Assembly: GCA_044227705.1 (NCBI GenBank)
Contig: JBGAWE010000019.1
Coordinates: 1 to 33,113, forward strand
Reading direction: 5' to 3'
DNA from: JANOQP01 sp044227705
Lineage (GTDB): Bacteria > Bacteroidota > Bacteroidia > Chitinophagales > Saprospiraceae
Length of the DNA: 33,113 nucleotides
Shown here: in pieces, positions 15,107 to 22,636 of the stretch
How positions within the stretch are numbered: position 1 is the stretch's first letter
Layout: the number at the start of each line of letters is the position of its first letter
Notes under the pieces: model-generated
Database searches by the model: none
Told to the model about the DNA's origin: nothing
Seen by the model: only the letters and a program-made list of their open reading frames with translations
Program-made: the position numbers and the translations under genes

Positions 15107-17882
15107 AAACCGCGAAAACCCTTTCCACCACTCCTTTCTGTTCCCCGTCGTGCAGTTTCGGAAAGCCTGTCGCGGGCGAGGCAGCCGCCGGTCGCCCCGC
15201 GTACTGCCACCGATATTCAGGCTGTTCGAGCAAGAGATGGCCAAACGCGCCCGCGTTCTTCGGCTCTTCCTGCGCCCAGCGGACGCGCTCGGCGTTCGGG
15301 TATCTTTTCAAGATCGCGTCGAACTGCGTTTTCGGGAAGGGGTAAATCTGCTCCAGCCGGATGAGCGCGACGTCCGTCCGCCCGTTCTCCTTCTGGAATT
15401 TTTGGAGGTCGAAAAAGATTTTCCCGGTCGAGACCACAACGGTCTTCACGAGTTTCGGGTCGGCCGCCGCGTCGTCGATGACTTCTTTGAAAAAGGTGCC
15501 GGGGCCGATTTCATCAAAACTGGAGACGACGAGCGGGCTGCGCAGCAAGCTCTTCGGCGACATCACCACGAGCGGCTTTCGGAACGGCCGCGCCACTTGG
15601 CGACGCAACAGGTGGAAAAAATTGGCCGCCGTCGTCACGTTCGCCACCGCGATGTTGTTCTCCGCGCAACCCGAGAGAAACCGTTCGAGCCGCGCTGAGG
15701 AGTGCTCCGGCCCCTGACCCTCGTAGCCGTGCGGGAGGAGCATAACGAGGCCGCTCATCCGCGCCCATTTCGACTCGCCCGCGAATATGAACTGGTCGAT
15801 GATGCTCGACGCGCCGTTGGCGAAGTCGCCGAACTGCGCTTCCCAGATGACGAGCGCGTCGGGCGTGCCGAGCGAATAGCCGTACTCAAAGCCGAGCACC
15901 GCGTATTCCGACAAAAGCGAGTTGAAAATCCGCAGCCGCCCCTGATTTTCAGAGAGACCGTCAAGGCGGTTGAGTTCCGAAAAACTGGCCGCGTCCATCA
16001 AACAGGCGTGGCGGTGCGAGAAGGTGCCGCGCTTCACGTCCTGGCCGCTCATCCGCACGTCGCGGCCCTCGAGGAGGAGGCTGGCGTAAGCCATCAGCTC
16101 GCCCGTCGCCCAGTCGAAACTCCCCGAATTGGCCAGTTTTTGGCCGCTTTCACAGAGTTTTTGAATCTGCTTGAGCGGCGTGAAACCCTCGGGGAAGGTG
16201 AACAGATGCTTCGCCAGCCGCTCGACGACGGCCGTCGGCAGCCCCGTCTCGGGCGATTTTTGAAAGTCCGCGTCGTCACCCGTCCGTTTCAGTGCCTTCC
16301 ACGCGAGGTCGGGCTCCTGATATTTATAGGGGAGCTGGTTCTGCCGGACCGCGTCGAGCCGGTCCTGCAATTTGCCGAAATACTCCTTCTCCATCTCCTC
16401 CGAGAGCGCGCGGTCGACATCGCCGCGAGCTGCCAGCTTCTCGCTGTAAAGCACACGGACGTTCTTGTGCCGCTCGATGATTTCATACATCTTCGGCTGC
16501 GTGAAGCGCGGCTCGTCCGACTCGTTGTGGCCCCAGCGGCGGTAGCAGACGAGGTCGATGAAGACGTCCTCGTTGAACATCTGGCGGTATTCCGTCGCCA
16601 GCTCGCAGGCGAAGACGACGGCCTCCGGGTCGTCGCCGTTGACGTGGAAAACCGGGGCTTGAACCACCTCCGCCACGCTCGTCGAATAGGAGGAAGACCG
16701 CGCGTCGTCGAAATTCGTCGTGAAACCAATCTGGTTGTTGATGACCAGATGGACGGTGCCGCCCGTCGTGTAGCCTTTCAACTTGCTCATCTGGATGGTC
16801 TCATAAACAATCCCCTGCCCCGCGACGGCCGCGTCCCCGTGGATGAGAATCGGCAAAATCGAGTCGACGCGGTGCTTGTAAAGGATGTCGATTTTGGCCC
16901 GCGCATACCCTTCGACCACCGGGTCGACGGCCTCGAGGTGCGACGGGTTCGGCAGGAGTTTGACATAGACCTGCTTCCCTTTGTCGGTCTCGACTTGGCT
17001 GGAAAAGCCGAGGTGGTATTTCACGTCGCCCGAGCCGTAGATGCTGTCGGGCAGGTTTTTCCCCTCGAACTCGTTGAAAATCTGGTCGTGCGTCTTGCCG
17101 AGCGTGTTGCAAAGGACGTTGAGCCGCCCCCTGTGGGCCATGCCGATGACGATTTCCTCCACCTCGTCGGCGGCCCCTTTGTTGATGATTGCGTCGAGCG
17201 CGGGTATGGTCGCCTCGCCCCCTTCGAGCGAGAAGCGCTTCTGCCCGACGAACTTCTTCTGCAAAAAATCCTCGAAGCCGACCGCGCCGTTGAGTTTGGA
17301 AAGAATCCGCTTTTTCTTCTCGACGGAAAACCCGAAGTCCTCCGCCATCGGCCGCTGCTCGACTTTTTGGCGGAGCCACATCCGACGGGCCGCGTCGAAG
17401 ATGTGGGCGTTCTCGAAGCCAATCTTGCCGCAATAGAGGGTCCTCAGCTTTGCAATCATCTCGCGCAGCGTCCCACCGGGCAAGTTGATTTCCTCGGCGG
17501 CGGCAAATTTTTTGTCCAAGTCCGCCTCCGAGAGGCCGTAGTCGGAGAGATCGAGGCGGGGCTGGCGGTCTTTCCGTGGGCGAATCGGGTTGGTGTCGGA
17601 AAGGAGGTGGCCCCGGTCGCGATAGCCGTAGATGAGGCGGAGGACGCGGAACTCTTTGTCAATAACCCCAGCTGACGGAGATGGCTGGCCGTAGTTGGCG
17701 TCCCCGCCAACAACATTCGCGGCCGCTGCATGTCCGTTTCCATTGGCCGACTGGGCGAACTCAAACCCCTCGAAAAACATCCGCCAGCCACCGTCGACGG
17801 AGCCGGGGTCGGCCTTGAAGTTCTGATAAAGGCTCTCGATGTAGGAAGGGTGGGCATTGGCGACGAAGGAGTAATCTTTCAT
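15105..17882 (-). CDS. sucA: 2-oxoglutarate dehydrogenase E1 component
   Basis: The 925-residue thiamine-diphosphate enzyme carries out the decarboxylation step of the 2-oxoglutarate dehydrogenase complex in the citric acid cycle. The N-terminal segment SYIESLYQNFKADPGSVDGGW is the E1 N-terminal domain that docks to E2. Catalytic features follow: MAHRGRLNVL (H250), YHLGFSS (H290), the ThDP/Mg site GDAAVAGQG (349-357) with INNQIGFTT, and VNGDDPEAV. The C-terminal half is the transketolase-like pyrimidine domain (LPHGYEGQGPEHSSARLERFL) and the C-terminal domain. The length matches the family (about 930). No E2 (sucB) gene is adjacent. A TACCTTTG promoter lies upstream, back to back with that of rpsT, and the stop codon lies in a palindromic repeat. 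Confidence 0.97.
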   Translation of the reverse strand: MKDYSFVANAHPSYIESLYQNFKADPGSVDGGWRMFFEGFEFAQSANGNGHAAAANVVGGDANYGQPSPSAGVIDKEFRVLRLIYGYRDRGHLLSDTNPIRPRKDRQPRLDLSDYGLSEADLDKKFAAAEEINLPGGTLREMIAKLRTLYCGKIGFENAHIFDAARRMWLRQKVEQRPMAEDFGFSVEKKKRILSKLNGAVGFEDFLQKKFVGQKRFSLEGGEATIPALDAIINKGAADEVEEIVIGMAHRGRLNVLCNTLGKTHDQIFNEFEGKNLPDSIYGSGDVKYHLGFSSQVETDKGKQVYVKLLPNPSHLEAVDPVVEGYARAKIDILYKHRVDSILPILIHGDAAVAGQGIVYETIQMSKLKGYTTGGTVHLVINNQIGFTTNFDDARSSSYSTSVAEVVQAPVFHVNGDDPEAVVFACELATEYRQMFNEDVFIDLVCYRRWGHNESDEPRFTQPKMYEIIERHKNVRVLYSEKLAARGDVDRALSEEMEKEYFGKLQDRLDAVRQNQLPYKYQEPDLAWKALKRTGDDADFQKSPETGLPTAVVERLAKHLFTFPEGFTPLKQIQKLCESGQKLANSGSFDWATGELMAYASLLLEGRDVRMSGQDVKRGTFSHRHACLMDAASFSELNRLDGLSENQGRLRIFNSLLSEYAVLGFEYGYSLGTPDALVIWEAQFGDFANGASSIIDQFIFAGESKWARMSGLVMLLPHGYEGQGPEHSSARLERFLSGCAENNIAVANVTTAANFFHLLRRQVARPFRKPLVVMSPKSLLRSPLVVSSFDEIGPGTFFKEVIDDAAADPKLVKTVVVSTGKIFFDLQKFQKENGRTDVALIRLEQIYPFPKTQFDAILKRYPNAERVRWAQEEPKNAGAFGHLLLEQPEYRWQYAGRPAAASPATGFPKLHDGEQKGVVERVFAV

Positions 17883-17935
17883 TTCTTAGGAAACAACTCT
17901 TTGACTATCAGTAGTTTACAAAATTTTTCAGCGGA

Positions 17936-17964
17936 CAAAGGTACTCGCCTCCCTCTTTTTGGAA
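17936..17964 (-). promoter_or_regulatory. Bacteroidota-type promoter of sucA
   Basis: On the minus strand TTC (17962-17964), 18 bases, then TACCTTTG (17936-17943), an exact TAnnTTTG match, 53 bases before the sucA ATG at 17882. Confidence 0.6.
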
Positions 17965-18007
17965 GAACCGCGAAAACCTTTTCGAGGGACAAAAACAAGT
18001 TCGGGGC

Positions 18008-18037
18008 TTGGCTTTCCGGGATGCGTTTCTACTTTTG
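18008..18037 (+). promoter_or_regulatory. Bacteroidota-type promoter of rpsT
   Basis: TTG (18008-18010), 19 bases, then TACTTTTG (18030-18037): both boxes match the Bacteroidota housekeeping consensus. The leader to the ATG at 18101 would be about 55 bases. Confidence 0.7.
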
Positions 18038-18100
18038 CCCGCCTTTTGAAAAACCGGCCTCGAAGCCCTCATTTCGTAAATCAAAAATCTGAATCGCCAG

Positions 18101-18307
18101 ATGGCTCACCATCTTTCAGCCAAGAAGCGCATCCGTCAGACCGACAAGCGCCGCCTCGCCAACCGCTACTACAAGAAGACCACCCGTACGGCCATCAAAA
18201 AGCTGCGCGACATGAAGGACGCCGCCGAGGCCCGCACCTTCTATGTGAAGGTCGTCTCGATGATCGACCGGCTGGCTAAGAGCAACAACTTCCACAAGAA
18301 CAAGTAA
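18101..18307 (+). CDS. rpsT: 30S ribosomal protein S20, C-terminally short
   Basis: The 68 residues match bacterial S20, which binds 16S rRNA early in 30S assembly: MAHHLSAKKRIRQTDKRR, ANRYYKKTTRTAIKKLRDM, VSMIDRLAKSNNFHKNK. Family members in Bacteroidota have about 80-85 residues and continue after HKNK with A-x-N-L-K-S-x-L and a last helix. Here TAA (18305-18307) follows HKNK directly. Shifting frame by one base gives NLKRRLATSTARGG from 18306, which looks like the missing end. The simplest reading is a small deletion (about 5 bases, or an equivalent frame change) at 18304-18306, real or from the assembly. A strong promoter lies upstream. Confidence 0.93.
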   Translation: MAHHLSAKKRIRQTDKRRLANRYYKKTTRTAIKKLRDMKDAAEARTFYVKVVSMIDRLAKSNNFHKNK

Positions 18308-18427
18308 CCTCAAACGACGCCTGGCTACATCAACTGCTCGCGGCGGGCGACTGCAGCGCACAAGCACTGATTCGAGCCGGTCGGGATCCCGCAAAATTGA
18401 GCAAAGGAGGGTTCCCGTCGCGCCTTT

Positions 18428-19606
18428 TCATGTTTTGAAGCGACCGGCAGCTATTGCCCACGCCGCGTCAGGGGTGAGACGTGCGCCTTGTGCCCAGTAC
18501 TCCTGCCGGGCGGCAACGCGCTCCAAATCGGGCAGGCCCGCGCCGAAAGGTTTCCCCAAAAAGTTGAACCGCGCCGCGCCGACCCCGATGGTGTCTCCCG
18601 TCATCCCGACCGGCCCGCCGCCCGCTGGAATTGCGAACGCCGCGAAGCTCGCCCCGTCGGCCGCGAGGCAGGCGAAGACCTCTTTTCCAGCCAGTTTTTC
18701 AGACAAAACCCGTTCTTTTTGGAGGTGGTTCCAGTCGAGCGCGAGGCTCTCGCCGTCCAGTTCGAGGCCGACGACCCATGATTTCGGCTGCCACGAAAGG
18801 GTGTCGCGGCGAGTCAGTTTCCCCTTCCGTTTGCCAGTTTCGTAGTTGGCGAGCGAGTCGTATTCTTCTTTGAAATCAGCGTCGGGCTGCATGACGAGGC
18901 TGTTCGGAAATAGTTCGAGCCACTTGCCGAGCGTCGCCTGCTGGCTCGGAACCTCGGGCAGCGAGCTGCCCGCCAACGGCCCGGCGACCGCCTCGCCCGT
19001 CGCCTGCCGCCACCAGCTCCCGGTGCGTGAGTCCTCGAACATGGCGTTGAAATGGTCCATCCCCACCAGGCGGAAACGGTCGGTTTGACCGTCGACCGTC
19101 GGCTCAAAAACCCGCCCAGTCCGGCAGACCGTGCAATAGGTGACGATAACCGGCCGGCCGCCGAGGGTGTCGAAGACTTGGTGGTGGTAGCCGAGGAACT
19201 GGATGGGATAGGCCCGCGCCGCGCCGCCCCTTTCGATGCCGAGCACGAGGCGGTCGGCGGCGACCTTGTTCTCCTCCCCTTTTTTTAAAAGTAGATGGTT
19301 CGGCTGCAAAAACATCGTGTCCGCAGCCATCTCGAAATTGGCGAGGTAGGCCACGCCGAGCGCGACGAGCAGGATGACCGAAGCCGCCGCGACGGCCGTC
19401 CGTTTTTGCCCGAAAAAGGCCCTTTTCAACCCAAAAAGAATCAAAAAACCGAAAATCGCGCGGAACGTCCACCGCCATTTGTGCAAAAAATAGGCGACGG
19501 CGATGCTCTCCATCCCCTGGCTGCCGGGCATCGGCATGATGAAATAGACGTTCGCCGCCTCGAACAGGGCGAGGCCGAGGCAGCCGAGGAAGAAGGCTTT
19601 TTTCAT
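18428..19606 (-). CDS. DUF3179 domain membrane-anchored protein
   Basis: The 392-residue protein has three hydrophobic segments at the N-terminus (LGCLGLALFEAANVYFIMP, FRAIFGFLILFGL, AVAAASVILLVALGVAYLA) and then a DUF3179 domain outside the cytoplasm. Its family signature is clear: RAYPIQFLGYHHQVFDTLGG, then RPVIVTYCTVCRTGRVFEP with the two conserved cysteines (CTVC). The later RLVGMDHFNAMFEDSRTGSWW and WNHLQKERV segments also fit. The biochemical role of DUF3179 is not established. The ATG overlaps the TGA of the upstream AhpD-like gene (ATGA), so the two are translationally coupled and may share a redox task; both have a CxxC pair. Confidence 0.85.
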   Translation of the reverse strand: MKKAFFLGCLGLALFEAANVYFIMPMPGSQGMESIAVAYFLHKWRWTFRAIFGFLILFGLKRAFFGQKRTAVAAASVILLVALGVAYLANFEMAADTMFLQPNHLLLKKGEENKVAADRLVLGIERGGAARAYPIQFLGYHHQVFDTLGGRPVIVTYCTVCRTGRVFEPTVDGQTDRFRLVGMDHFNAMFEDSRTGSWWRQATGEAVAGPLAGSSLPEVPSQQATLGKWLELFPNSLVMQPDADFKEEYDSLANYETGKRKGKLTRRDTLSWQPKSWVVGLELDGESLALDWNHLQKERVLSEKLAGKEVFACLAADGASFAAFAIPAGGGPVGMTGDTIGVGAARFNFLGKPFGAGLPDLERVAARQEYWAQGARLTPDAAWAIAAGRFKT

Positions 19607-20175
19607 GTGAGGTTTTGCGATTTGAGGTAGTCGTAGCCCTCCGGGCGACGGTGGTAGCCGTTCGTTTTCAGCCGCTCGCCGAGGCCTTTGTAATACTCGG
19701 CATTGGTCGGCGCGAAGGTTGCGAGGCCGTCAACATAGCGGTTGTAGAGGCAGAAAAGCGCGGCAATCAGCACCGTGTCGTGCAGCTCCATGTCGGTCGC
19801 GCCGTGCGAGCGGGCGGCGGCGACGGCCTCCTCGGTGACCGCCCGGCCGCTCTGCTGAACCTGCGATGCGATGACGAGCAAGGCTCGTAGCTTCTCACTG
19901 ACGGGCGCGGAGGAGAGGTCGTCGCGCATGAGGCGAGAGGTCTCGTTTTCGCCCAAAAGCGCATCGGCGGCGGCCGCGTGGGAGGTGGCGCAGAAGGTGC
20001 AGTTGTTGCGGTGCGAGACCATCGTCGCTATCAGCTCGCGCTCGGCGGCGGTCAGCTTGGAAGGGCCGCGCAGCAGGATTTGGGTCAGTTCGCGTAGCGG
20101 CTCGGCGGTGTCCTTTCGGAACTCGAGCAAGCCGGTCACGCCGGGCAGGTGTTCTTCGACGGGGATGTGGGCCAT
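19603..20175 (-). CDS. AhpD / carboxymuconolactone-decarboxylase-like protein
   Basis: The 190-residue helical protein carries the AhpD core motif: LTAAERELIATMVSHRNNCTFCATSHAAAADALLG, cut here as ELIATMVSHRNNC-TFC-ATSH, with the redox CxxC pair and the following histidine. AhpD-type proteins reduce peroxides or act as adaptors with a disulfide-forming CxxC. The end (FCLYNRYVDGLATFAPTNAEYY) fits the 'peroxidase-related' subgroup. It is the first gene of a two-gene unit, ending in a 4-base overlap with the DUF3179 gene. A TAATTTCG box at 20217-20224 (minus strand) is a possible promoter. Confidence 0.8.
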   Translation of the reverse strand: MAHIPVEEHLPGVTGLLEFRKDTAEPLRELTQILLRGPSKLTAAERELIATMVSHRNNCTFCATSHAAAADALLGENETSRLMRDDLSSAPVSEKLRALLVIASQVQQSGRAVTEEAVAAARSHGATDMELHDTVLIAALFCLYNRYVDGLATFAPTNAEYYKGLGERLKTNGYHRRPEGYDYLKSQNLT

Positions 20176-20384
20176 CTTTTTTAGTGAAAAAAGGCCGCAA
20201 CGGCACGGCCGTGCGGCGAAATTAGTCGGATGCTTGGGCGGGCTGGGTATGATTGTTTTAAGAATGGAAGGGCTGAGGCCGTTTCAAAAACCATCGGAAT
20301 TAAACCGTCCGCCTGCCTCGCCGTCAGAGCGGAGGCTCCCGAAAAACGGGACAGACTTTCATCCAACCAAAAATTTTACGGAAC

Positions 20385-21206
20385 ATGAAAAAGCAATTCG
20401 TCTTCACCGCCGCCCTCGCCGTCCTGATGGCCGCGACCATTTTCACGGCCTGCAAAAAGGAGGAAAAAGCCGCCACCGAGCTTGAACTCCAAGCCACCAC
20501 CACCGACCTCGCCACCACCGAGGACCTCTCCGAGTCGAGCGAGGCCGAGGCCGACCTCATCATCGAGGAGCGCGGCGGCGGCGGGCCGAGCACGGGCTGC
20601 CCGACCGTCACGTCGACCGCGCCGCTCGGCACCTTCCCCAACACCGTCACCATCGACTTCGGCACCGACGGCTGCACTCGGCCCAACGGGCGCACCTACA
20701 AGGGCCTGATCATCATCGCCCAAAACTCGCTGATGAACGCCTCGGGCGCCGTCCGCACCGTCACCTTGCAGGATTTCTCGGTCGACGACGTGAAGATCGA
20801 GGGCCAGCACACCGCCACCTATCAGGGCCTCGACTCCGCTGGGCTTCCCTATTGGACGCGCACCGGCTCGAAGACCCTCACATGGCCCGACGGCTCGATC
20901 GGAGACTGGACGGCCACGCACACCCTCACCCAGCTCGAAGGGGCCGCAACCGCCGCGCTGGCCGACAACGTCTGGCAAATCGAGGGCGGCTGCACCGGTA
21001 CCAACCACCTTGGCAACGACTACACCTCGGAAATCACGAAGCCGCTCGTGAAAAGGGCCGACTGCAAATGGATCTCCGAGGGAACCCGCACCATCCAACA
21101 GGGCAACCGCACGCGCACCCTCGACTTCGGCGACGGCTCTTGCGACGACGCGGCGACCCTCACCCTGAACAACGGTTCGACCCTCAACATAAAACTGCGG
21201 GGCTGA
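20385..21206 (+). CDS. Lipoprotein of unknown function
   Basis: The 273-residue protein has a lipoprotein signal (MKKQFVFTAALAVLMAATIFTAC, lipid cysteine at 23) followed by KKEEK; acidic residues shortly after the cysteine can send Bacteroidota lipoproteins to the cell surface. Residues 28-65 are acidic and threonine rich (probably a disordered tether). The rest is beta-rich with a pattern seen in many Bacteroidota hypothetical lipoproteins: NTVTIDFGTDGCTRPNGRTYKGLIII near residues 85-110, and paired cysteines (GCP, DGC, GGC, DCK, SCDD) that may form disulfides. No enzymatic motif is visible. It is a single gene with a strong terminator. Confidence 0.75.
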   Translation: MKKQFVFTAALAVLMAATIFTACKKEEKAATELELQATTTDLATTEDLSESSEAEADLIIEERGGGGPSTGCPTVTSTAPLGTFPNTVTIDFGTDGCTRPNGRTYKGLIIIAQNSLMNASGAVRTVTLQDFSVDDVKIEGQHTATYQGLDSAGLPYWTRTGSKTLTWPDGSIGDWTATHTLTQLEGAATAALADNVWQIEGGCTGTNHLGNDYTSEITKPLVKRADCKWISEGTRTIQQGNRTRTLDFGDGSCDDAATLTLNNGSTLNIKLRG

Positions 21207-21226
21207 GCGGACGGGCATTGCCCCCG

Positions 21227-21262
21227 AAAAGAGCGGTCGGCTGCGGTCGGCCGCTCTTTTTT
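21227..21262 (+). terminator. Intrinsic terminator after the lipoprotein gene
   Basis: AAAAGAGCGG (21227-21236) pairs with CCGCTCTTTT (21251-21260) and the plus strand runs on into six T. It starts 20 bases after the stop at 21206. Confidence 0.8.
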
Positions 21263-21337
21263 CATTCCGCCAAAAGGACTGTCTCCCCAAAACATTTTTG
21301 GCCGATGAAATTCCTCGCAGAACCAATACAGGCTGGA

Positions 21338-21345
21338 TAAATTTG
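21338..21345 (+). promoter_or_regulatory. Promoter -7 box (TAAATTTG) of the DoxX-like gene
   Basis: Exact match to TAnnTTTG, 44 bases upstream of the ATG at 21390. No -33 TTG at the normal distance. Confidence 0.4.
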
Positions 21346-21389
21346 AGGCGAAAGAAACCAGATTGTTCCTCACTCAAATTTTTTCGGTC

Positions 21390-21770
21390 ATGAATGCAAT
21401 CCTCAACAATGTCGGCCGCATCCTTTTGTTCGTGCCGCTCGTCGGTTTCGGGGTGAAGCACCTCTACGACGCGCAGGAGCTGGCGGGCATGGTCCCGGCC
21501 TTCTTTCCGGGCGGCATCTTCTGGATTTACCTCACCGGCACGGCCATGCTGCTGGCGGTCGTCTCGGGCCTGGTGGGCAAGTTCGACAAGCTGGCCTTCG
21601 CGCTGGCCGGGCTGATGATCCTCGTCTTCGCCCTCACCATCCACCTGCGCGGCGTGATGGACGGCGGCAACCCGATGGTCATGTTCAACCTCCTCAAGGA
21701 CTTCGGGCTGGCTGGCGGCTGCTGGCTGTTCGCGGCGAGGTTCGCCCGCGACGAGAGCTACATCGGGTAG
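21390..21770 (+). CDS. DoxX-like small membrane protein
   Basis: From the ATG at 21390 the product has 126 residues and four membrane helices (ILLFVPLVGFGVKHL, IFWIYLTGTAMLLAVVSGLVG, LAFALAGLMILVFALTIHL, LLKDFGLAGGCWLFAA), the layout of the DoxX/DoxD family. The segment FFPGGIFWIYLTGTAML with a preceding proline/glycine turn is typical of the Bacteroidota members. Roles reported for DoxX proteins vary, so no function is assigned. The start nine codons downstream of the longest frame was chosen because it lies at the edge of the first helix and after the promoter box. The stop codon is TAG. Confidence 0.7.
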   Translation: MNAILNNVGRILLFVPLVGFGVKHLYDAQELAGMVPAFFPGGIFWIYLTGTAMLLAVVSGLVGKFDKLAFALAGLMILVFALTIHLRGVMDGGNPMVMFNLLKDFGLAGGCWLFAARFARDESYIG

Positions 21771-21788
21771 GGCCAAGAGTCGAAACAA

Positions 21789-21825
21789 AGGAGCCAACTT
21801 GTTGATTTTCAGCAAGTTGGCTCCT
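21789..21825. terminator. Hairpin between convergent DoxX-like and DUF5995 genes
   Basis: AGGAGCCAACTTG (21789-21801) pairs perfectly with its complement (21813-21825) around an 11-base loop. There is no strong T-run, but its place between convergent genes suggests a two-way terminator. Confidence 0.6.
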
Positions 21826-21859
21826 GCATTTATGGTCGAAAGGAACTTGAAAGCCGAGG

Positions 21860-22597
21860 CTAAAGCTGTCCAATCTTCTCGCTCACCGACCCTTTCTCGC
21901 CCCACCGGATGGCCTTTGCGACGAAGCCGAGCCAGCCGCCCGGCCGCTCGATTTTTTGGGAGATGGCCGCCACCTCAGCATCGAGTTTTCGGATGGCAGC
22001 AGCTTTTTCGGCATCTTTCAAAAAGGCCAATTCCCTTGCCGCCTGCCACGCGATGCCCCGGGCCGTCTGGATGGAGAAGTTGGCGAAGCCCTCGTCGGCC
22101 GTCCTTGCCCAACGGCGGAGGAGGCGGAAGGGCCACCAGATTTGGGCCAGCCTGTCCTCCGTCCGCCCGGTCAGCGAGGCGATGATTGCGTTGATGGCGA
22201 GAAAGTCTTTTTCGGTTGAAAAGATGCGCTGGCCCGGGGCGCACTCAGCCGCCGCAATGCCGAGGTCGAGGCAGATATGGGCGTTCATGCCGAGCAAAAG
22301 ATGCTGGAAAAGGGAGATTTCGTCGTGCCCTGCCGCCTCGAACGCCCGCCGCCACGACTCGGTGACGGGCCGCCCGGCGCGATGGGCGTCGAATGCGTCG
22401 AGGTATCTTTTTGCAAAAACCACATCGAGTTTTTCCATCGCACCGGGGTCGTCGAAGCGGCCGTCGCGGATACCGTCGCGCACGGCCTCGGTCATGCTTT
22501 TATAAAGCGCGGCGAAGTAGCCGAGCGGCGAGCCGGATTGTTTTGATTCCTCGACGATTTGGGCGAGGCGGGTGATGACGGCTTCGATGGTCTGCAT
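21860..22597 (-). CDS. DUF5995 family protein
   Basis: The 245-residue soluble, mostly helical protein matches the DUF5995 family pattern: an N-terminal MQTIEAVITRLAQIVEESKQ helix, GYFAALYKSMTEAVRDGI, DDPGAMEKLDVVFAKRYLDA, the motif RPVTESWRRAFEAA, and HLLLGMNAHICLDLGIAAAE with conserved histidines and acids that could bind a metal. The function of the family is not known. The start used (MQTIEAVI, 22597) is the one that fits the family; an ATG 13 codons upstream is in frame. The gene starts only 39 bases after the stop of the upstream giant secreted protein gene and may be cotranscribed with it. Confidence 0.8.
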   Translation of the reverse strand: MQTIEAVITRLAQIVEESKQSGSPLGYFAALYKSMTEAVRDGIRDGRFDDPGAMEKLDVVFAKRYLDAFDAHRAGRPVTESWRRAFEAAGHDEISLFQHLLLGMNAHICLDLGIAAAECAPGQRIFSTEKDFLAINAIIASLTGRTEDRLAQIWWPFRLLRRWARTADEGFANFSIQTARGIAWQAARELAFLKDAEKAAAIRKLDAEVAAISQKIERPGGWLGFVAKAIRWGEKGSVSEKIGQL

Positions 22598-22636
22598 CGG
22601 TCTTTTCAAAAATTGGTTTCGGGCACATGGCACCAA

